Source: a virus
Strand: one strand, 5' to 3'
DNA: 64,000 bases
Virus record (IMG/VR): IMGVR_UViG_3300042502_000594
Span: 1 to 64,000 of that record
Shown here: piece after piece, positions 9,801 through 18,957 of the stretch
Numbering within the stretch: the stretch's first letter is position 1
Layout of the letters: each line of letters starts with the position of its first letter
Notes under the pieces: generated by a model
The model's database searches: none
What the model saw: the letters and a program-made list of their open reading frames with translations, nothing else
Told to the model about the DNA's origin: nothing
Made by a program: the position numbers and the translations under genes

Positions 9801-12288
9801 TGGTGTAGACTGGGTCGCCGCCGACAAATGAGTTTGCTGCATCGTTATCAAAAGCACCATCAGCATCTAACCTAACAAACTTCTCTCTTGATATTCCTTT
9901 GTAAGAAGTAAACCTTCCGCAAACGTATACAAATAACCCATTATAGTCCACAGAATATACAAGGTCATCAAAACCAGTTCCTGGATCAAATGTTGAGGTT
10001 GGTGGCAGGGTTCCGTCAGCGTTTAACAGGGCGATTCTGTTTCTTGAAGAGCCGTTGCAGGTGTTGAAATTTCCTCCAATATAAGCCCTGTCTAGCCCCG
10101 TGAAAGTGGGGATAATCGATATAGAGAATACGGCGCCGTTGGTGAATCCAGAATAAGTCGGGTCATGTGTTCCGTCGCTGTTTAATCTAGCCAAATTTGT
10201 AAGGAATGACGGTATGCCTAAGGAAAATCCGCCTATAATCACTCTCCCCGTAGACTGGACATCTATCGCGTAAACCTTGCTTAATGATGGTGTAACCGAT
10301 GTTATCGGGGACGTAAAGCCCGTGTCTAAGGTTCCGTCAGGATTTAATCGAGCAATCAAGTTTCTTGACACGCCGTTAAACTCGGTGAAGTCTCCCCCAA
10401 CTAAAATCTTTCCATCAGATTGTATTTTTATCGCGTATACGTCCCCATTAAATCCCGAACCTACGTTAAAAGACGTGTCTATTGGTCCGTTTGGCTGTAA
10501 TCTCGCTATTCTATTTCTAGGGTTGCCATTAAAGTCAGTGAACTTACCCCCAACTACTATATAGCCATCAGACTGAACCTTTATCGCAAGAACAGTGTCA
10601 TTGAATCCCGTGCCTACATTAAAGTTGGGATCTACAGTTCCGTTTGAATACGTTGTTGATGTGCCAATCCTGCATATTCTGTTTGAGGAAACATTAGCAA
10701 TAGCCGTAAACTCACCTCCGACTATTTTATAGTTGCCCTGATTGTCACCTGTTTTAATGGCCCCATTGAAGCCATATCTACCAACTGCGGTGTATTGCAT
10801 TCCGTCTGTAGAGTAAGATATGACGGTTCCAGGTAATTCAAAATAACCTTGCGCCCCCCATTGTTCTATGAACGAATTACCTACCAGTTCCATTATGTAG
10901 GCGTTCTGGTCAAAGAATGTTGGCAGTGTAAGCGCTGTGTCTACATCTTCCTGAGACACACTATAGAATAGGCGTTGGTTGCTGTATGGGTTACTGGTAT
11001 AAACTGTATCAGTCCATGTAACAAACTGCAAAATGTCTCCGGCTTGAAATATAAATGAATTAGTCACATCCCCATAAGCATCTCCAGAGTATCTAAATAT
11101 AAAATCGCCACCTGTTATTTGAACCGTAAAAAGAGTGCTAAAGTCAACAGAGTTCCAAAGAACCTCCCTGACGTCATACCCGGTCTGAACATCTAAAATA
11201 AATGGAGCCTCGGTAGGCTTGTCGTAACCCTCTCTAAAGTTAGAATATGCCAACTGATTGGTTGGGAGATACTCTTGACAGTCAGAAGTTATCGGTAGCC
11301 TGTCGTAGTTCTTAAACACGTCAGTGGCAGCACTTGTAGCAACACTGCCATAAAAGTTTACGGTGTGAAATGCATTGTCGCTTATAGAGTCTTGGTCCTT
11401 GTTGAGTTGAAGGAATACACCAAATGGAGGCACTGTTCCGAATGAATCCCTATCGAATTGCTGAACTGCTAGGTTGAAACCTCTAATAACCTTAGGTCCT
11501 GTATCAAATTGGATCCTTATTACATTGTCGTTGTTGAGGAACACCCAGTTGGTTCCACTAACAAGTTCTGACTGGTCAGGTAGGGCCAAGTTAGAATACA
11601 TCGACCAAACACCAATCTCGCCGTTTTCGTATATAGGCTGAATGATAAACTTAAATAGTTTACCACGCAGCTTGTTGTCATTGCGAGCAGTGTCCGTAAA
11701 GTAACTGACGATAGGTGGCTCCATTGGCCACTTAATTGCGTCTATAGTTTGAAGATCGTATATCGTGTAAAAGCCGTCAAGGGCCTTACGTATGTTAATC
11801 TGATAAGGAGGATTGAAAAGACGGGTTCCGTCGTCTTCATACATTGCGGGGTCCCAACGTCCGTCAGTCCATTTAAGGATATCGTCTATCACATTCGCGT
11901 GAAAGATTGGCCAGTCTGGACTAAAGTTTAATACCAAGTCTTGAACTACGAGTTGATGAGTTTGAGTTGCGATATAGTAAACCCAAATCTCGTGAGGAAC
12001 GGGGGGTGGAGGGAACGGAAGTACTGGAGGTGGTGTGTATTTGTAAACGAAATAAACAATAGCGTTTTCCTTCAGCCACTGTGTGGCCCCAAGCACCTTG
12101 TCTTCAGGCTCAATATCATCATTGGTAATCTCAATAGTACCATCTGAGGTCTCTACCGCGAATGCATTACCCGAATTAAAACCAAGGCGACAATATGAAA
12201 AGTCACGATAGTCGCCCTTGGGTATACTCTGTGGGGTGTCGTCGGTGTTTATACCGCCCTCAAATGTTATTATCTCGTTGAAATCCAT
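6835..12288 (-). CDS. Giant tail hub / stabilisation protein with delta-60 repeat propeller, 1817 aa
   Basis: The N-terminus (FEGGINTDDTPQSIPKGDYR) resembles the start of large tail-hub or stabilisation proteins of Bacteroidota podoviruses, including crAss-like phages. Residues ~505-865 hold at least five or six delta-60-type repeats with the pattern GGxFxxFNGxxRNxIARLNxDGTxDxxF, known to fold as a beta-propeller. The flanks are beta-rich, with many YYxG and GTxI segments. The ATG at 12288 directly follows the upstream gene. Position after the three connector proteins and before the internal virion proteins supports a tail hub. The inserted propeller may bind host surface sugars or protein (inference). 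No proteolytic or sialidase motif was seen. Confidence 0.75.
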   Translation of the reverse strand: MDFNEIITFEGGINTDDTPQSIPKGDYRDFSYCRLGFNSGNAFAVETSDGTIEITNDDIEPEDKVLGATQWLKENAIVYFVYKYTPPPVLPFPPPPVPHEIWVYYIATQTHQLVVQDLVLNFSPDWPIFHANVIDDILKWTDGRWDPAMYEDDGTRLFNPPYQINIRKALDGFYTIYDLQTIDAIKWPMEPPIVSYFTDTARNDNKLRGKLFKFIIQPIYENGEIGVWSMYSNLALPDQSELVSGTNWVFLNNDNVIRIQFDTGPKVIRGFNLAVQQFDRDSFGTVPPFGVFLQLNKDQDSISDNAFHTVNFYGSVATSAATDVFKNYDRLPITSDCQEYLPTNQLAYSNFREGYDKPTEAPFILDVQTGYDVREVLWNSVDFSTLFTVQITGGDFIFRYSGDAYGDVTNSFIFQAGDILQFVTWTDTVYTSNPYSNQRLFYSVSQEDVDTALTLPTFFDQNAYIMELVGNSFIEQWGAQGYFELPGTVISYSTDGMQYTAVGRYGFNGAIKTGDNQGNYKIVGGEFTAIANVSSNRICRIGTSTTYSNGTVDPNFNVGTGFNDTVLAIKVQSDGYIVVGGKFTDFNGNPRNRIARLQPNGPIDTSFNVGSGFNGDVYAIKIQSDGKILVGGDFTEFNGVSRNLIARLNPDGTLDTGFTSPITSVTPSLSKVYAIDVQSTGRVIIGGFSLGIPSFLTNLARLNSDGTHDPTYSGFTNGAVFSISIIPTFTGLDRAYIGGNFNTCNGSSRNRIALLNADGTLPPTSTFDPGTGFDDLVYSVDYNGLFVYVCGRFTSYKGISREKFVRLDADGAFDNDAANSFVGGDPVYTITNGSYTWVLGDFTYSGTVGSGTIESNRMAKWENSPFGYQGGGGLQSINGNLPYGSNWSSRTLDYDKVTGVTPSLKVGATHEFGIVYGDRAYRDSTVYTVDSMNLFVPWFYDISQSGALNDFKNPFTVIPKIAINHVPPVWATKYWIVAKPATEILSFGQYITNLNNGTAAYQASVVLDSGNSRYKIYLDNYYVTNNKGANIRHEIKVGDKLRFKRSNAYYLQYLPYLELDIVEVGVESGRTVIYTNLFQAEMISIGDDFTASTSKIFGQELEIYTPRPSVDDTGNVFVSTWKDITEAIQIKNPHTEDRSHGSPVQYYIQIDTEPAVEYFYMSGDQSQLNGTTGWPATIYYGDGSIDQDTTDVTSAIYDSIRNITTITLSAIGTDITIAYVTLNGQDQVVDNLVSTTAAFYQINYGDVYLRQRNSYSGFGGGRSIIYYFIEDFNYSDYFPSDIHNDGRLRIEDQNAKMVHRRASSIHSESFVLGTQINGLSSFALDNTNIEDMNPLYGEIVRTYMSGREGKTLKCLQPKRENSIYIQFYPNEVGSDSTVRVSNKTFASWFDYKSLFGCTDAGATALLPNGSVMYFDNNSGVFIYSGGNGQMVVSEIDPDTGKDYKFRTKTKALAKAYNDSPSPMVRTYINETVGEVGFAFKLQELDLIGTETNPNQIDYDDEFFISNDGTQYQLGDFIEIVDIELGTSLYTGNVTGITGDTISVGPDPIFYTIFADTATIKRSRYVYYNDHVVFDYVNMRWRSTYDYNFALFCNLGQTLVGWGENNQLYLHNQDGEWTFHGDSFIQKVKFVSNENPLLLKRYQDITLISDDKFAVDASSEPNRNYPLGMKTIMTENLLGMYEGYGKTNYRKNLYDPRFFVSGNVSFTSSNTWTLNGNQSSLAGETITIVQEDKNIYTGIIDNPVYSSGPNTTDVELVGLEPNTYNVEGTWYLSEKVLLNGEDVRANALTHTLSYDPAAPGSSGEGSVLFSVGIKGVLS

Positions 12289-13019
12289 TATCCTAAGTTA
12301 AACTCTGAACTTTGTGCAAGGGCGTCAATCATCTCGCTCAGTCGTGGGGCCTTAACCAAAATGTTGGCACTCCACTGAGCCGCCTCGTACTGCATCTGTA
12401 ACTCCTTGAACTTCGAGCGGTCTAGTGCTGTTCCCTTGTGGAGACAATACTCCGCCATGAGGTACAAACGGAATGGTTCGGCGTATGCTGTGTCGATGAG
12501 GCTATTCTCGTTAACGTCCGAGCCGTTTGAGAAGTACTCGATTACCAACTGCCCGTCGGGTATATTGTGATCAAAAATGATATTGTTGCCGTCTATTCGG
12601 TAATAGTTTTGATTCCGTCCACCACCTAAGCCAAACTGACTCTGGTTGTAAAAGAAACCAAAGTATCCGTATGGGAAAAGGCCATCCGCAATTACGGGGT
12701 CGGTCTTGTCGCTTTCGCATTGAAAGAACTCCTCTGGATATGTCAATGACGTGTCTGGAGTCAGAGTCCAAATGCGACGGCCGGACTTGAGTCCAACCTT
12801 GGTAATCCTCATGCAGTCCCCTGGCATGGTAAACACTCTTGCCCCAGTATCAATCTTTCCGTAGATCGTTCTCAAAGACACGTTTCCGTCTAGTGGAGAC
12901 TTCTCGCTAAAGTAGTCAATGGCTACCTGCACCATCCAGTTAAGCTCACGACCTGTTGGGTTCTTCCCCAAGCGGTAAAGAGCTGACGTGGCTATGTATT
13001 TTATGTTCTTGATCGTCAT
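12288..13019 (-). CDS. Tail ring / connector-type structural protein, 243 aa
   Basis: ATG 13019-13017 overlaps the upstream TGA (ATGA). The protein begins MTIKNIKYIATSALYRLGKN, has an acidic-basic helical start, a beta-rich middle (TPDTSLTYPEEFF) and a helical C-terminus rich in Leu and Ala (FKELQMQYEAAQWSANILV). The third of three consecutive ~200-250-residue proteins between the fibre gene and the tail hub, it has the size and order expected of head-tail ring proteins in crAss-like and P22-like phages. The assignment rests on order and fold impression, not a diagnostic motif. Confidence 0.6.
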   Translation of the reverse strand: MTIKNIKYIATSALYRLGKNPTGRELNWMVQVAIDYFSEKSPLDGNVSLRTIYGKIDTGARVFTMPGDCMRITKVGLKSGRRIWTLTPDTSLTYPEEFFQCESDKTDPVIADGLFPYGYFGFFYNQSQFGLGGGRNQNYYRIDGNNIIFDHNIPDGQLVIEYFSNGSDVNENSLIDTAYAEPFRLYLMAEYCLHKGTALDRSKFKELQMQYEAAQWSANILVKAPRLSEMIDALAQSSEFNLG

Positions 13020-13624
13020 TGAGCAACTTGATTTTGCATGTTCTGACCGTCAACCGAGTCGTTACTCAAGTCGTCTTGGTACTGAGGCTGTGAAGTCAAC
13101 AACTGCATACACGCCTGGAAGAGCATCACCTCACCTCGGTTTCCTTCCCCGTAAGGTATAATCAAAACGTCGTCGTCAGCCATTTGATATATGTTGGGAA
13201 CCATAACAACCGTTACGTCACCCTCAGGCCTCTTGTTGAAACGAAGTTTGTTATTGTACAGAATAGCAGCCGAGCTGTTTGCCCCACGCAACACCTTCAT
13301 GGCGTTTGCCTCTGCCTTTGTCTGAATAATGTATTCGTTACTTCCTGTACCTTCGTCCGTAACCGTGAATATAGCAAGTGACCCCGCCACAGGTTGTGGG
13401 TTTAGAGTCACGTAGTATCCGTTCGCGTCCGTTGCTGGAGTAAAAACGTATGGAACTGCCATATCACTCGCATCGTATGGGTTGGCGCTTACAATATCTG
13501 CAAGGGCCATGTTCATCACGCGAGAAATAACCGAGCGTGGATACAGGCGGCGCAAGTCCTCCGGAGTGTCTCCTCCAGTCAACCTGTGCTGTATGAGTTC
13601 TATGGCCTGGCGTTTTGTTATCAT
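13016..13624 (-). CDS. Tail ring / connector-type structural protein, 202 aa
   Basis: Translationally coupled on both sides (ATGA overlaps with 13621-14376 and with 12288-13019). An N-terminal helix bundle (KRQAIELIQHRLTGGDTPED; ISRVMNMALADIV) is followed by a beta-rich centre and a short Gln/Asn-rich tail (QNMQNQVAQ). This arrangement is common in small head-completion or tail-ring proteins of podoviruses. No catalytic motif is present. The role is inferred from the syntenic block of three similar-sized genes before the tail hub. Confidence 0.6.
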   Translation of the reverse strand: MITKRQAIELIQHRLTGGDTPEDLRRLYPRSVISRVMNMALADIVSANPYDASDMAVPYVFTPATDANGYYVTLNPQPVAGSLAIFTVTDEGTGSNEYIIQTKAEANAMKVLRGANSSAAILYNNKLRFNKRPEGDVTVVMVPNIYQMADDDVLIIPYGEGNRGEVMLFQACMQLLTSQPQYQDDLSNDSVDGQNMQNQVAQ

Positions 13625-14376
13625 ACCTTACTTGGCATTTGAGTCTGAATGTTCCACTGGTTCTCGTTACCGATACCAACATACGTCTTAATCATGTCGA
13701 TCAAGTGGTCTACGCAGCTCTCAGGATACTCAAACTCAACGCTCAAACTAGGATCTCCTGTAGATGCAACAGTATTGTTGGTATGTACACTACCCGGAGG
13801 TAAATATACGGCAACTCCGTTAACAATGTCGTAGTCGAAGTAAGGAATATTTGGAGTCCTTATGTAAGTAAACGTGATGCGCGGGATGTACGGATAAATG
13901 AAATACTTGTCGTTTCGTGTGACAAGGATTGGGTCATTCTCTTCCGGGTTGTCTACAGGGCTTATGAGAGAGCTTCTCATCTTTGCGTCGTACTGATGCT
14001 GGCTAACAAACTCAACACTTCTGTAGTTGTATTCCATCCCACAGTTCACGTTTAAAAGTTCTAGGTAGCTAGATGACGCCTCATACCAAATGTCGTCTGG
14101 AATGTCAGCATAGCCACCCTTTTTCGGATCCCCAGCAAATACCGGGGTGAAATTCATCGCAGGATACTGAGGACTACCCAGGGTCTTGATGAAGGTCTGA
14201 AGGTCGCTTGTAATCTCCCGGTTCTTTTCAAAAAGGTCAACCAAGCGGTTTAAGTATCGTTGGTTAACCGTCTTGATTCCCTTGTTGAAGGTTTCGGGAG
14301 TTACGTATCCTCCGCGCAAGTCCTTACCCGCGCGGAAGAGTAACTCTTCATATATCTGACCTAGGTTAGTAATCAT
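13621..14376 (-). CDS. Tail ring / connector-type structural protein, 251 aa
   Basis: It starts MITNLGQIYEELLFRAGKDL, with helices in the first ~70 residues, then a beta-rich segment with many Tyr and Pro residues (FIYPYIPRITFTYIRTPNIP), and ends with a helix that would pack on a ring (ESCVDHLIDMIKTYVGIG). It is the first of three consecutive small structural genes. ATGA overlap joins it to the next gene, and its ATG overlaps the TAA of the fibre gene. A ring or adaptor role at the portal is inferred by gene order. Confidence 0.6.
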   Translation of the reverse strand: MITNLGQIYEELLFRAGKDLRGGYVTPETFNKGIKTVNQRYLNRLVDLFEKNREITSDLQTFIKTLGSPQYPAMNFTPVFAGDPKKGGYADIPDDIWYEASSSYLELLNVNCGMEYNYRSVEFVSQHQYDAKMRSSLISPVDNPEENDPILVTRNDKYFIYPYIPRITFTYIRTPNIPYFDYDIVNGVAVYLPPGSVHTNNTVASTGDPSLSVEFEYPESCVDHLIDMIKTYVGIGNENQWNIQTQMPSKV

Positions 14377-17300
14377 TATGGATAGATTTCAATTCTTATA
14401 GTCGCGCCATCTAATACCCCGTTATCTAATTGCGGTCCCGTTCCTCCACTTGGCGCACCAAAAGAAAGAATTTGAACAGTATCGTTTCCAGCTCTTCTGC
14501 CAGCAACACTAACAAGAGCGCCACTATATGCGCCTAAACCAGACTTGTATCCACCAAGGGTCGCCGTAACAACTGTTTTAGAAACAGTAAATATTGAGTT
14601 TGTTATTGATGCTTCATACGTTCCCACGCCTAAATATCCCCACGTAATAGTCTCTCCTGTAGTGTTTAAAACAACAGTAGCAGTTGGATCTGATGTGCCG
14701 ACTTGACTGACGATGGCTAGATACACCTTTGGTGCTATTGTTTCAATTATTTTACCAGAGGCATCAACACTTAATGAACGTGCCGCCGTTCCAGTGTAGG
14801 TCCCAGAGCCATACTCATTTAAAGTGGCTGATAAGTCATCATTTAAAGTAAGTGAAGTGAGCGGAGATGCCCCGCCTGCTTTTACCTTAAACTCAAGAGT
14901 CCCTCGTTGTGTAGAGGCGTTGGTTACAGGGCTTTCAATAGCCGCTGTTGTAATTGTACTAGACGCCCCTTCTGATTTGAATTGAATGGAAGATCCGATT
15001 CCAGCAGCTCCAACACCTGAGTCTACAGTAGTCTGTAAAATAAGGTTGGTAGCAACCGTGTTATTTGTAGCGCGATCCACCTTCAATGTAGCTGCTGTGT
15101 TGGTTGTAGCAGTAACATCAAGAGCGTTAGTCGTTCCTGTAAGACTAAGCGCATTCGTTGTGCCTGTTACGTCAAGCGCTGTGCCTATAGTCGATGAAAT
15201 TTCCACATCACCGGTAGTGCCTGATATTGTCAGCTTCCTAGTATTTAAGTCAATAGTGGTTGCAGCATCTAAAGAGCCACCAAGAACTATATCTCCAGAC
15301 GAAATTGATAAACCATTTGAAGCGCCGCTTTCAATTACATTGCCATTAACGTCAACACCTAAAAAATAGGCGGGGTCCCCCGTGAAGTTTCCGTCACCAT
15401 ATAAAGGAAGTGTTACAGAGGCGTTTGGATTAATAGTAAGCGCAGTTGACTCAACTCCCGCAAGCGTTGTCGTGATGTCTAACTTAGAGTTTTTTGCAGA
15501 CGCATTTTGCCATGTGCTTATTATACTAGACATATATCCGGTATAACTTGCGGTTGGCTCATTGGCAGAGAATCTTAAAGAAGTTCCATGGCCATTACCA
15601 GGGAATAATGAGACACCTGCTAACAATAATGTTGGAGAAGCGGTGTTGGTGCTAGCGAGATCCAATGTATTTAAAACTGCCGACCCAACACTATGAACGC
15701 CCTGAGAACTGAATGCTCTACCCGTTGAATTAGAAACGCTAAGAGAAGGTGAAGTGTCTGATCCAGTTATGCTAACAGAACTTGTGGTTCCGCTTATTGT
15801 TAAATCATTAACGCCTCTGCTTATTGTGGTAGGCTTGGTTAAAGAGCCGCCTAGTTCAATGTTGTTGGCAAACTCAGTTAAACCATTTGATGCGCCTAAA
15901 ATGGAGTTTGTCTCAATAATGTTACCATCAACATCAACTCCTAAAGCATAAGTTGGAGTGCCCGTAATGGTTCCACCGCCATAAGAATCCAATCTAGCAG
16001 AGCCGTCTGAATCAAGAGTAAAGACCGTTGATTCAACACCAGCTAACGCTGTTGTTAATTCAAGTTTAGAATTTTGAGACGCAGCATTTTCCCACGAGCT
16101 TTTTATAGAAGATGTTGTAGGTGTTCCTGCTGTTGTATTTTCTAAAACAAACTCCAATGAGGCGCCAAATCCATTTCCAACGGTTCCACTTGTACCTGTT
16201 TGTACCTTTATGTTTTTAGCAACCGTATTGTCAGTAGCAGTTCTATTAACGGCAAACACACCAGCAAAATCATCGGTGGCTTGCGCTGCAAAAGCGTTAT
16301 CAACACCACTTACAACCATTGCGGGGAAACCGCTAGTAGATTTCGCTATGCTTATAAAGCCTGTTGTAATTGGGTAGCTTAAAAAATAAGGACCTACATT
16401 TATTGTAGTGTTTTGATTCAGTATTCCGCCAAGCTCAAGATTAGTTCCTGTCTTGTTGATACCGTTTGCTCCATCGTAAATAAAGTCAGCGGCAATTTCT
16501 TGAAGTTGTCCTTGAACCGTTCCCGCAGTTAGTGGCGCGTTTGGTGTAGCGATAACATCGATTGCTAGGATTGTACCAGCAGGGTTGTAGTATACTTCCC
16601 ATTCTAATTCTCCCGGAGTTGCGACTGTACAACGGTAAAGAATACCCGTGCTAACGTCCTGCCAAATTGCGCCAAATTCCACCGACGTTTGCAAAGCGCC
16701 TGGGTCATCCCCGCCGCCATCATACAAACGGTATTGAATGTTTGCAAGCAGCTCGTCGATTACAGACGTAGCAGAGTTGTTTGATACCCAATAGTAAGTA
16801 TTGTCGTCGCAGCAAGAACACTCGCAACCTGATGCGTCTAATTGAGCCTCTAAAAGTGTAAGTGTTTCTCTGTACTTATCGAGTTCCCCGCAAGCTCTGT
16901 AGTTCATCGCCTGCATATAATATAGGGCCACGTTGTCTACAAATACTTGATACTTAGAAATTCTGTTTCGGATAAGTTCTGTCGCATGAGCCGCACGAAG
17001 GTTCTCAATACAAGGAATTAGCCCGCAAAGTGTTCCCGCGCAAGTAACCGCGAACTCCTTAATTACGGAGTTGTTGTAAAGAACAACGAGACCAGAAACT
17101 TGCGTTTGTTGGATTTGCTGACTTAAAACAACGGTATAAGTACCTGTAGCAAGCGGAGTCAGTGACGGTGTTGTAGGGTATGGTAATGAGCTTATTACAA
17201 CTGGAGGTGTAGTCGTCCAAGATGGATAGTTTACCGTGCAGTTTAAACTCGAAACAATCTCGCCAGATGCAAGATTAGTTGTGTTTGAAACTGACCATGT

Positions 17301-17963
17301 TCCAAAATCGCCGTACTCACAATCGTATATAAAATTTACGTCAGCGCTTACCTGTGTACATCCTGCGTAACTATATGTTGCGCTAAGCTGTACATTTGAT
17401 ACATCGTAAGTTAGATCGTATGAGCCTGATGGACTAACGGGAGTGTTAAGGGTTATTACGGTATTTCCAGCTGTATAATTTATACTAGAAATAGTTCTAG
17501 AGCTTGGAAAACCAGGAACAACAGGTGTTAATGTAATGCTATCCCCAACCTCAAAAAAGTCACTCATCCATTCATATCCAGAAAGAGTGAGAGCGCTTGA
17601 TGCGGATCCTGTTGGATTAGGAGCGCCTTCAGTCAATCTCAGGCTGTAGCTAATCCCGTAAAGACCATTAGCCACATTTCCGTTAAGGTCAAGTGGCAAG
17701 TCAAAATATCCAGTTGGAGTTCCGTCTAATCCAAAGTTCCAGTTCTGAAGATCAATCAACGGATCTCCAACGGAGTTTTTAGAATCGATTACATCTCCGT
17801 TAAAAGTGAGAACACCGTATCCCTTAGCCTGTTGCAACACTAAATCAAAGTCTGCAAGACCGGCATAGTCGGTTGAATCGGTGACAACGCATCGCGGTAT
17901 AACTGTCCCTGTAAGGGGATCAACATACGTTAAATCAAACGAAAGGGATACGGTGCTAATCAT
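14376..17963 (-). CDS. Repetitive fibre-like virion protein, 1195 aa
   Basis: The N-terminal ~450 residues are beta-rich and contain a Cys cluster (GCECSCCDDN, near residue 375), preceded by a helical hairpin. The C-terminal two thirds is built of about three ~195-residue repeats ending in LGVDVDGNIIET, LGVDVNGNVIES and LSVDASGKIIET. Each repeat contains a GGSLxxxTTI beta-strand module with Ser/Thr/Gly-rich text typical of trimeric phage fibres. Lying between the 307-residue protein and the ring proteins, near the capsid gene, it could be a head fibre or a tail/collar fibre. A similar Cys cluster and C-terminal style occur in the gene at 56801-57955. Confidence 0.65.
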   Translation of the reverse strand: MISTVSLSFDLTYVDPLTGTVIPRCVVTDSTDYAGLADFDLVLQQAKGYGVLTFNGDVIDSKNSVGDPLIDLQNWNFGLDGTPTGYFDLPLDLNGNVANGLYGISYSLRLTEGAPNPTGSASSALTLSGYEWMSDFFEVGDSITLTPVVPGFPSSRTISSINYTAGNTVITLNTPVSPSGSYDLTYDVSNVQLSATYSYAGCTQVSADVNFIYDCEYGDFGTWSVSNTTNLASGEIVSSLNCTVNYPSWTTTPPVVISSLPYPTTPSLTPLATGTYTVVLSQQIQQTQVSGLVVLYNNSVIKEFAVTCAGTLCGLIPCIENLRAAHATELIRNRISKYQVFVDNVALYYMQAMNYRACGELDKYRETLTLLEAQLDASGCECSCCDDNTYYWVSNNSATSVIDELLANIQYRLYDGGGDDPGALQTSVEFGAIWQDVSTGILYRCTVATPGELEWEVYYNPAGTILAIDVIATPNAPLTAGTVQGQLQEIAADFIYDGANGINKTGTNLELGGILNQNTTINVGPYFLSYPITTGFISIAKSTSGFPAMVVSGVDNAFAAQATDDFAGVFAVNRTATDNTVAKNIKVQTGTSGTVGNGFGASLEFVLENTTAGTPTTSSIKSSWENAASQNSKLELTTALAGVESTVFTLDSDGSARLDSYGGGTITGTPTYALGVDVDGNIIETNSILGASNGLTEFANNIELGGSLTKPTTISRGVNDLTISGTTSSVSITGSDTSPSLSVSNSTGRAFSSQGVHSVGSAVLNTLDLASTNTASPTLLLAGVSLFPGNGHGTSLRFSANEPTASYTGYMSSIISTWQNASAKNSKLDITTTLAGVESTALTINPNASVTLPLYGDGNFTGDPAYFLGVDVNGNVIESGASNGLSISSGDIVLGGSLDAATTIDLNTRKLTISGTTGDVEISSTIGTALDVTGTTNALSLTGTTNALDVTATTNTAATLKVDRATNNTVATNLILQTTVDSGVGAAGIGSSIQFKSEGASSTITTAAIESPVTNASTQRGTLEFKVKAGGASPLTSLTLNDDLSATLNEYGSGTYTGTAARSLSVDASGKIIETIAPKVYLAIVSQVGTSDPTATVVLNTTGETITWGYLGVGTYEASITNSIFTVSKTVVTATLGGYKSGLGAYSGALVSVAGRRAGNDTVQILSFGAPSGGTGPQLDNGVLDGATIRIEIYP

Positions 17964-17967
17964 CTTT

Positions 17968-18891
17968 TTATAGTTTTCTTAATTTACTTAACAATTCATC
18001 ATTTACTTTGAGGTGATCAATCAAGGCAAATGCGTCCTTCTCTCCTGTTGATTCGAAGAGCGGATTCTTTAACCATTTAGTTCCGTCACCTCTACGGTCG
18101 CGAAGATACCAAATTCCGTCCTCATTTTTAATAAAACCTTCAGAAGAAAGTCGATTTACCATCTCGTGGATAGTCTCCTCGGCCTTCACCTCTTGTTTCT
18201 TTGGACGAGAGTCAAGTATTTCGAACGCGTTTTTGCGGAATGTCTCACTTCCATTCTTGATAGAGTCGTGAAGCATCACGCGGTTTTCCTCCTCGGAGTT
18301 CTTCTTTGGAAGGGCAAGACCGTCGATTGTCTTCAACACCATTTCGTATGGAGTGTCAAAATAAATCATGTTCTCTAACTCACGAGCGCTCTTAGCTTGG
18401 TCAATCTTGCTCTTGGCATCCATCTCTGGTCTGTCAAACTCATAGAAGGGATCTGCCGCAGGGTTTATACACTTGTTTCCCTTAATGTTTGGACACAAGA
18501 AATACAAGTAGAACAAGAAATCTTTTTGCCCCGGCTGAACGGTCATATTGTTGTCAAGGGTTGTATACCCCGATGGGTAACCCCAAGATATTTGACCGTC
18601 TGCTCTTTTTGGGTAGGTTGTGGCATATTGAACCGGATAAGTGTAACCGTCTTCAGGATCTACAACTAGACCCCTAGCCTTTCTTGTATTTCCCGTAGGA
18701 GCTTCGATTACTGTTCTTATTTCTCCGTCTTTATCTGAAGAAGAAACCTTTTGCAGTCGAAGCATTTTTGATTGCGTAACCTTGATTTTCAGAGGAATTC
18801 CGTTGTAAAACTCAGGAAATTCTTTTTGCATTATTTCATCTGCCCATATTGGAACAGGTATGGACTCACCTGTACTTATATCGAAAAGCAT
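17968..18891 (-). CDS. Hypothetical head-associated protein, 307 aa
   Basis: It follows the major capsid gene in the late operon, after a strong hairpin terminator. The first ~100 residues look like a small beta-domain (STGESIPVPIWADEIMQKEF). The middle has helices with a YFDTPYEMVLKTIDG segment, and the C-terminus resembles a winged-helix-like stretch (EETIHEMVNRLSSEGFIKNE) ending DELLSKLRKL. The function is not recognised. Position suggests a head completion, decoration or assembly protein, expressed at lower level than the capsid protein because of the intervening terminator. Confidence 0.6.
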   Translation of the reverse strand: MLFDISTGESIPVPIWADEIMQKEFPEFYNGIPLKIKVTQSKMLRLQKVSSSDKDGEIRTVIEAPTGNTRKARGLVVDPEDGYTYPVQYATTYPKRADGQISWGYPSGYTTLDNNMTVQPGQKDFLFYLYFLCPNIKGNKCINPAADPFYEFDRPEMDAKSKIDQAKSARELENMIYFDTPYEMVLKTIDGLALPKKNSEEENRVMLHDSIKNGSETFRKNAFEILDSRPKKQEVKAEETIHEMVNRLSSEGFIKNEDGIWYLRDRRGDGTKWLKNPLFESTGEKDAFALIDHLKVNDELLSKLRKL

Positions 18892-18912
18892 AACGTATGT
18901 TGGGTTTATAAA

Positions 18913-18945
18913 AACAAGGGGGTTTTTACACCCCCTATGTTTTTG
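18913..18945 (-). terminator. Strong hairpin terminator after the capsid gene
   Basis: On the minus strand an AGGGGG/CCCCCT stem, extendable by AACA/TGTT around a one-base bulge, is followed by TTTTT. It lies 12 bases after the major capsid stop and before the next late gene, so it probably trims most capsid mRNA while letting some reads through. The mirrored T-run on the other strand makes it bidirectional. Confidence 0.75.
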
Positions 18946-18957
18946 AGTTTACAAAAA

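Noticed and set aside
14986-15951. Plus-strand frames opposite the 1195-residue fibre gene
   Set aside because: They are mirror frames of a repetitive Ser/Thr/Val coding sequence on the minus strand.
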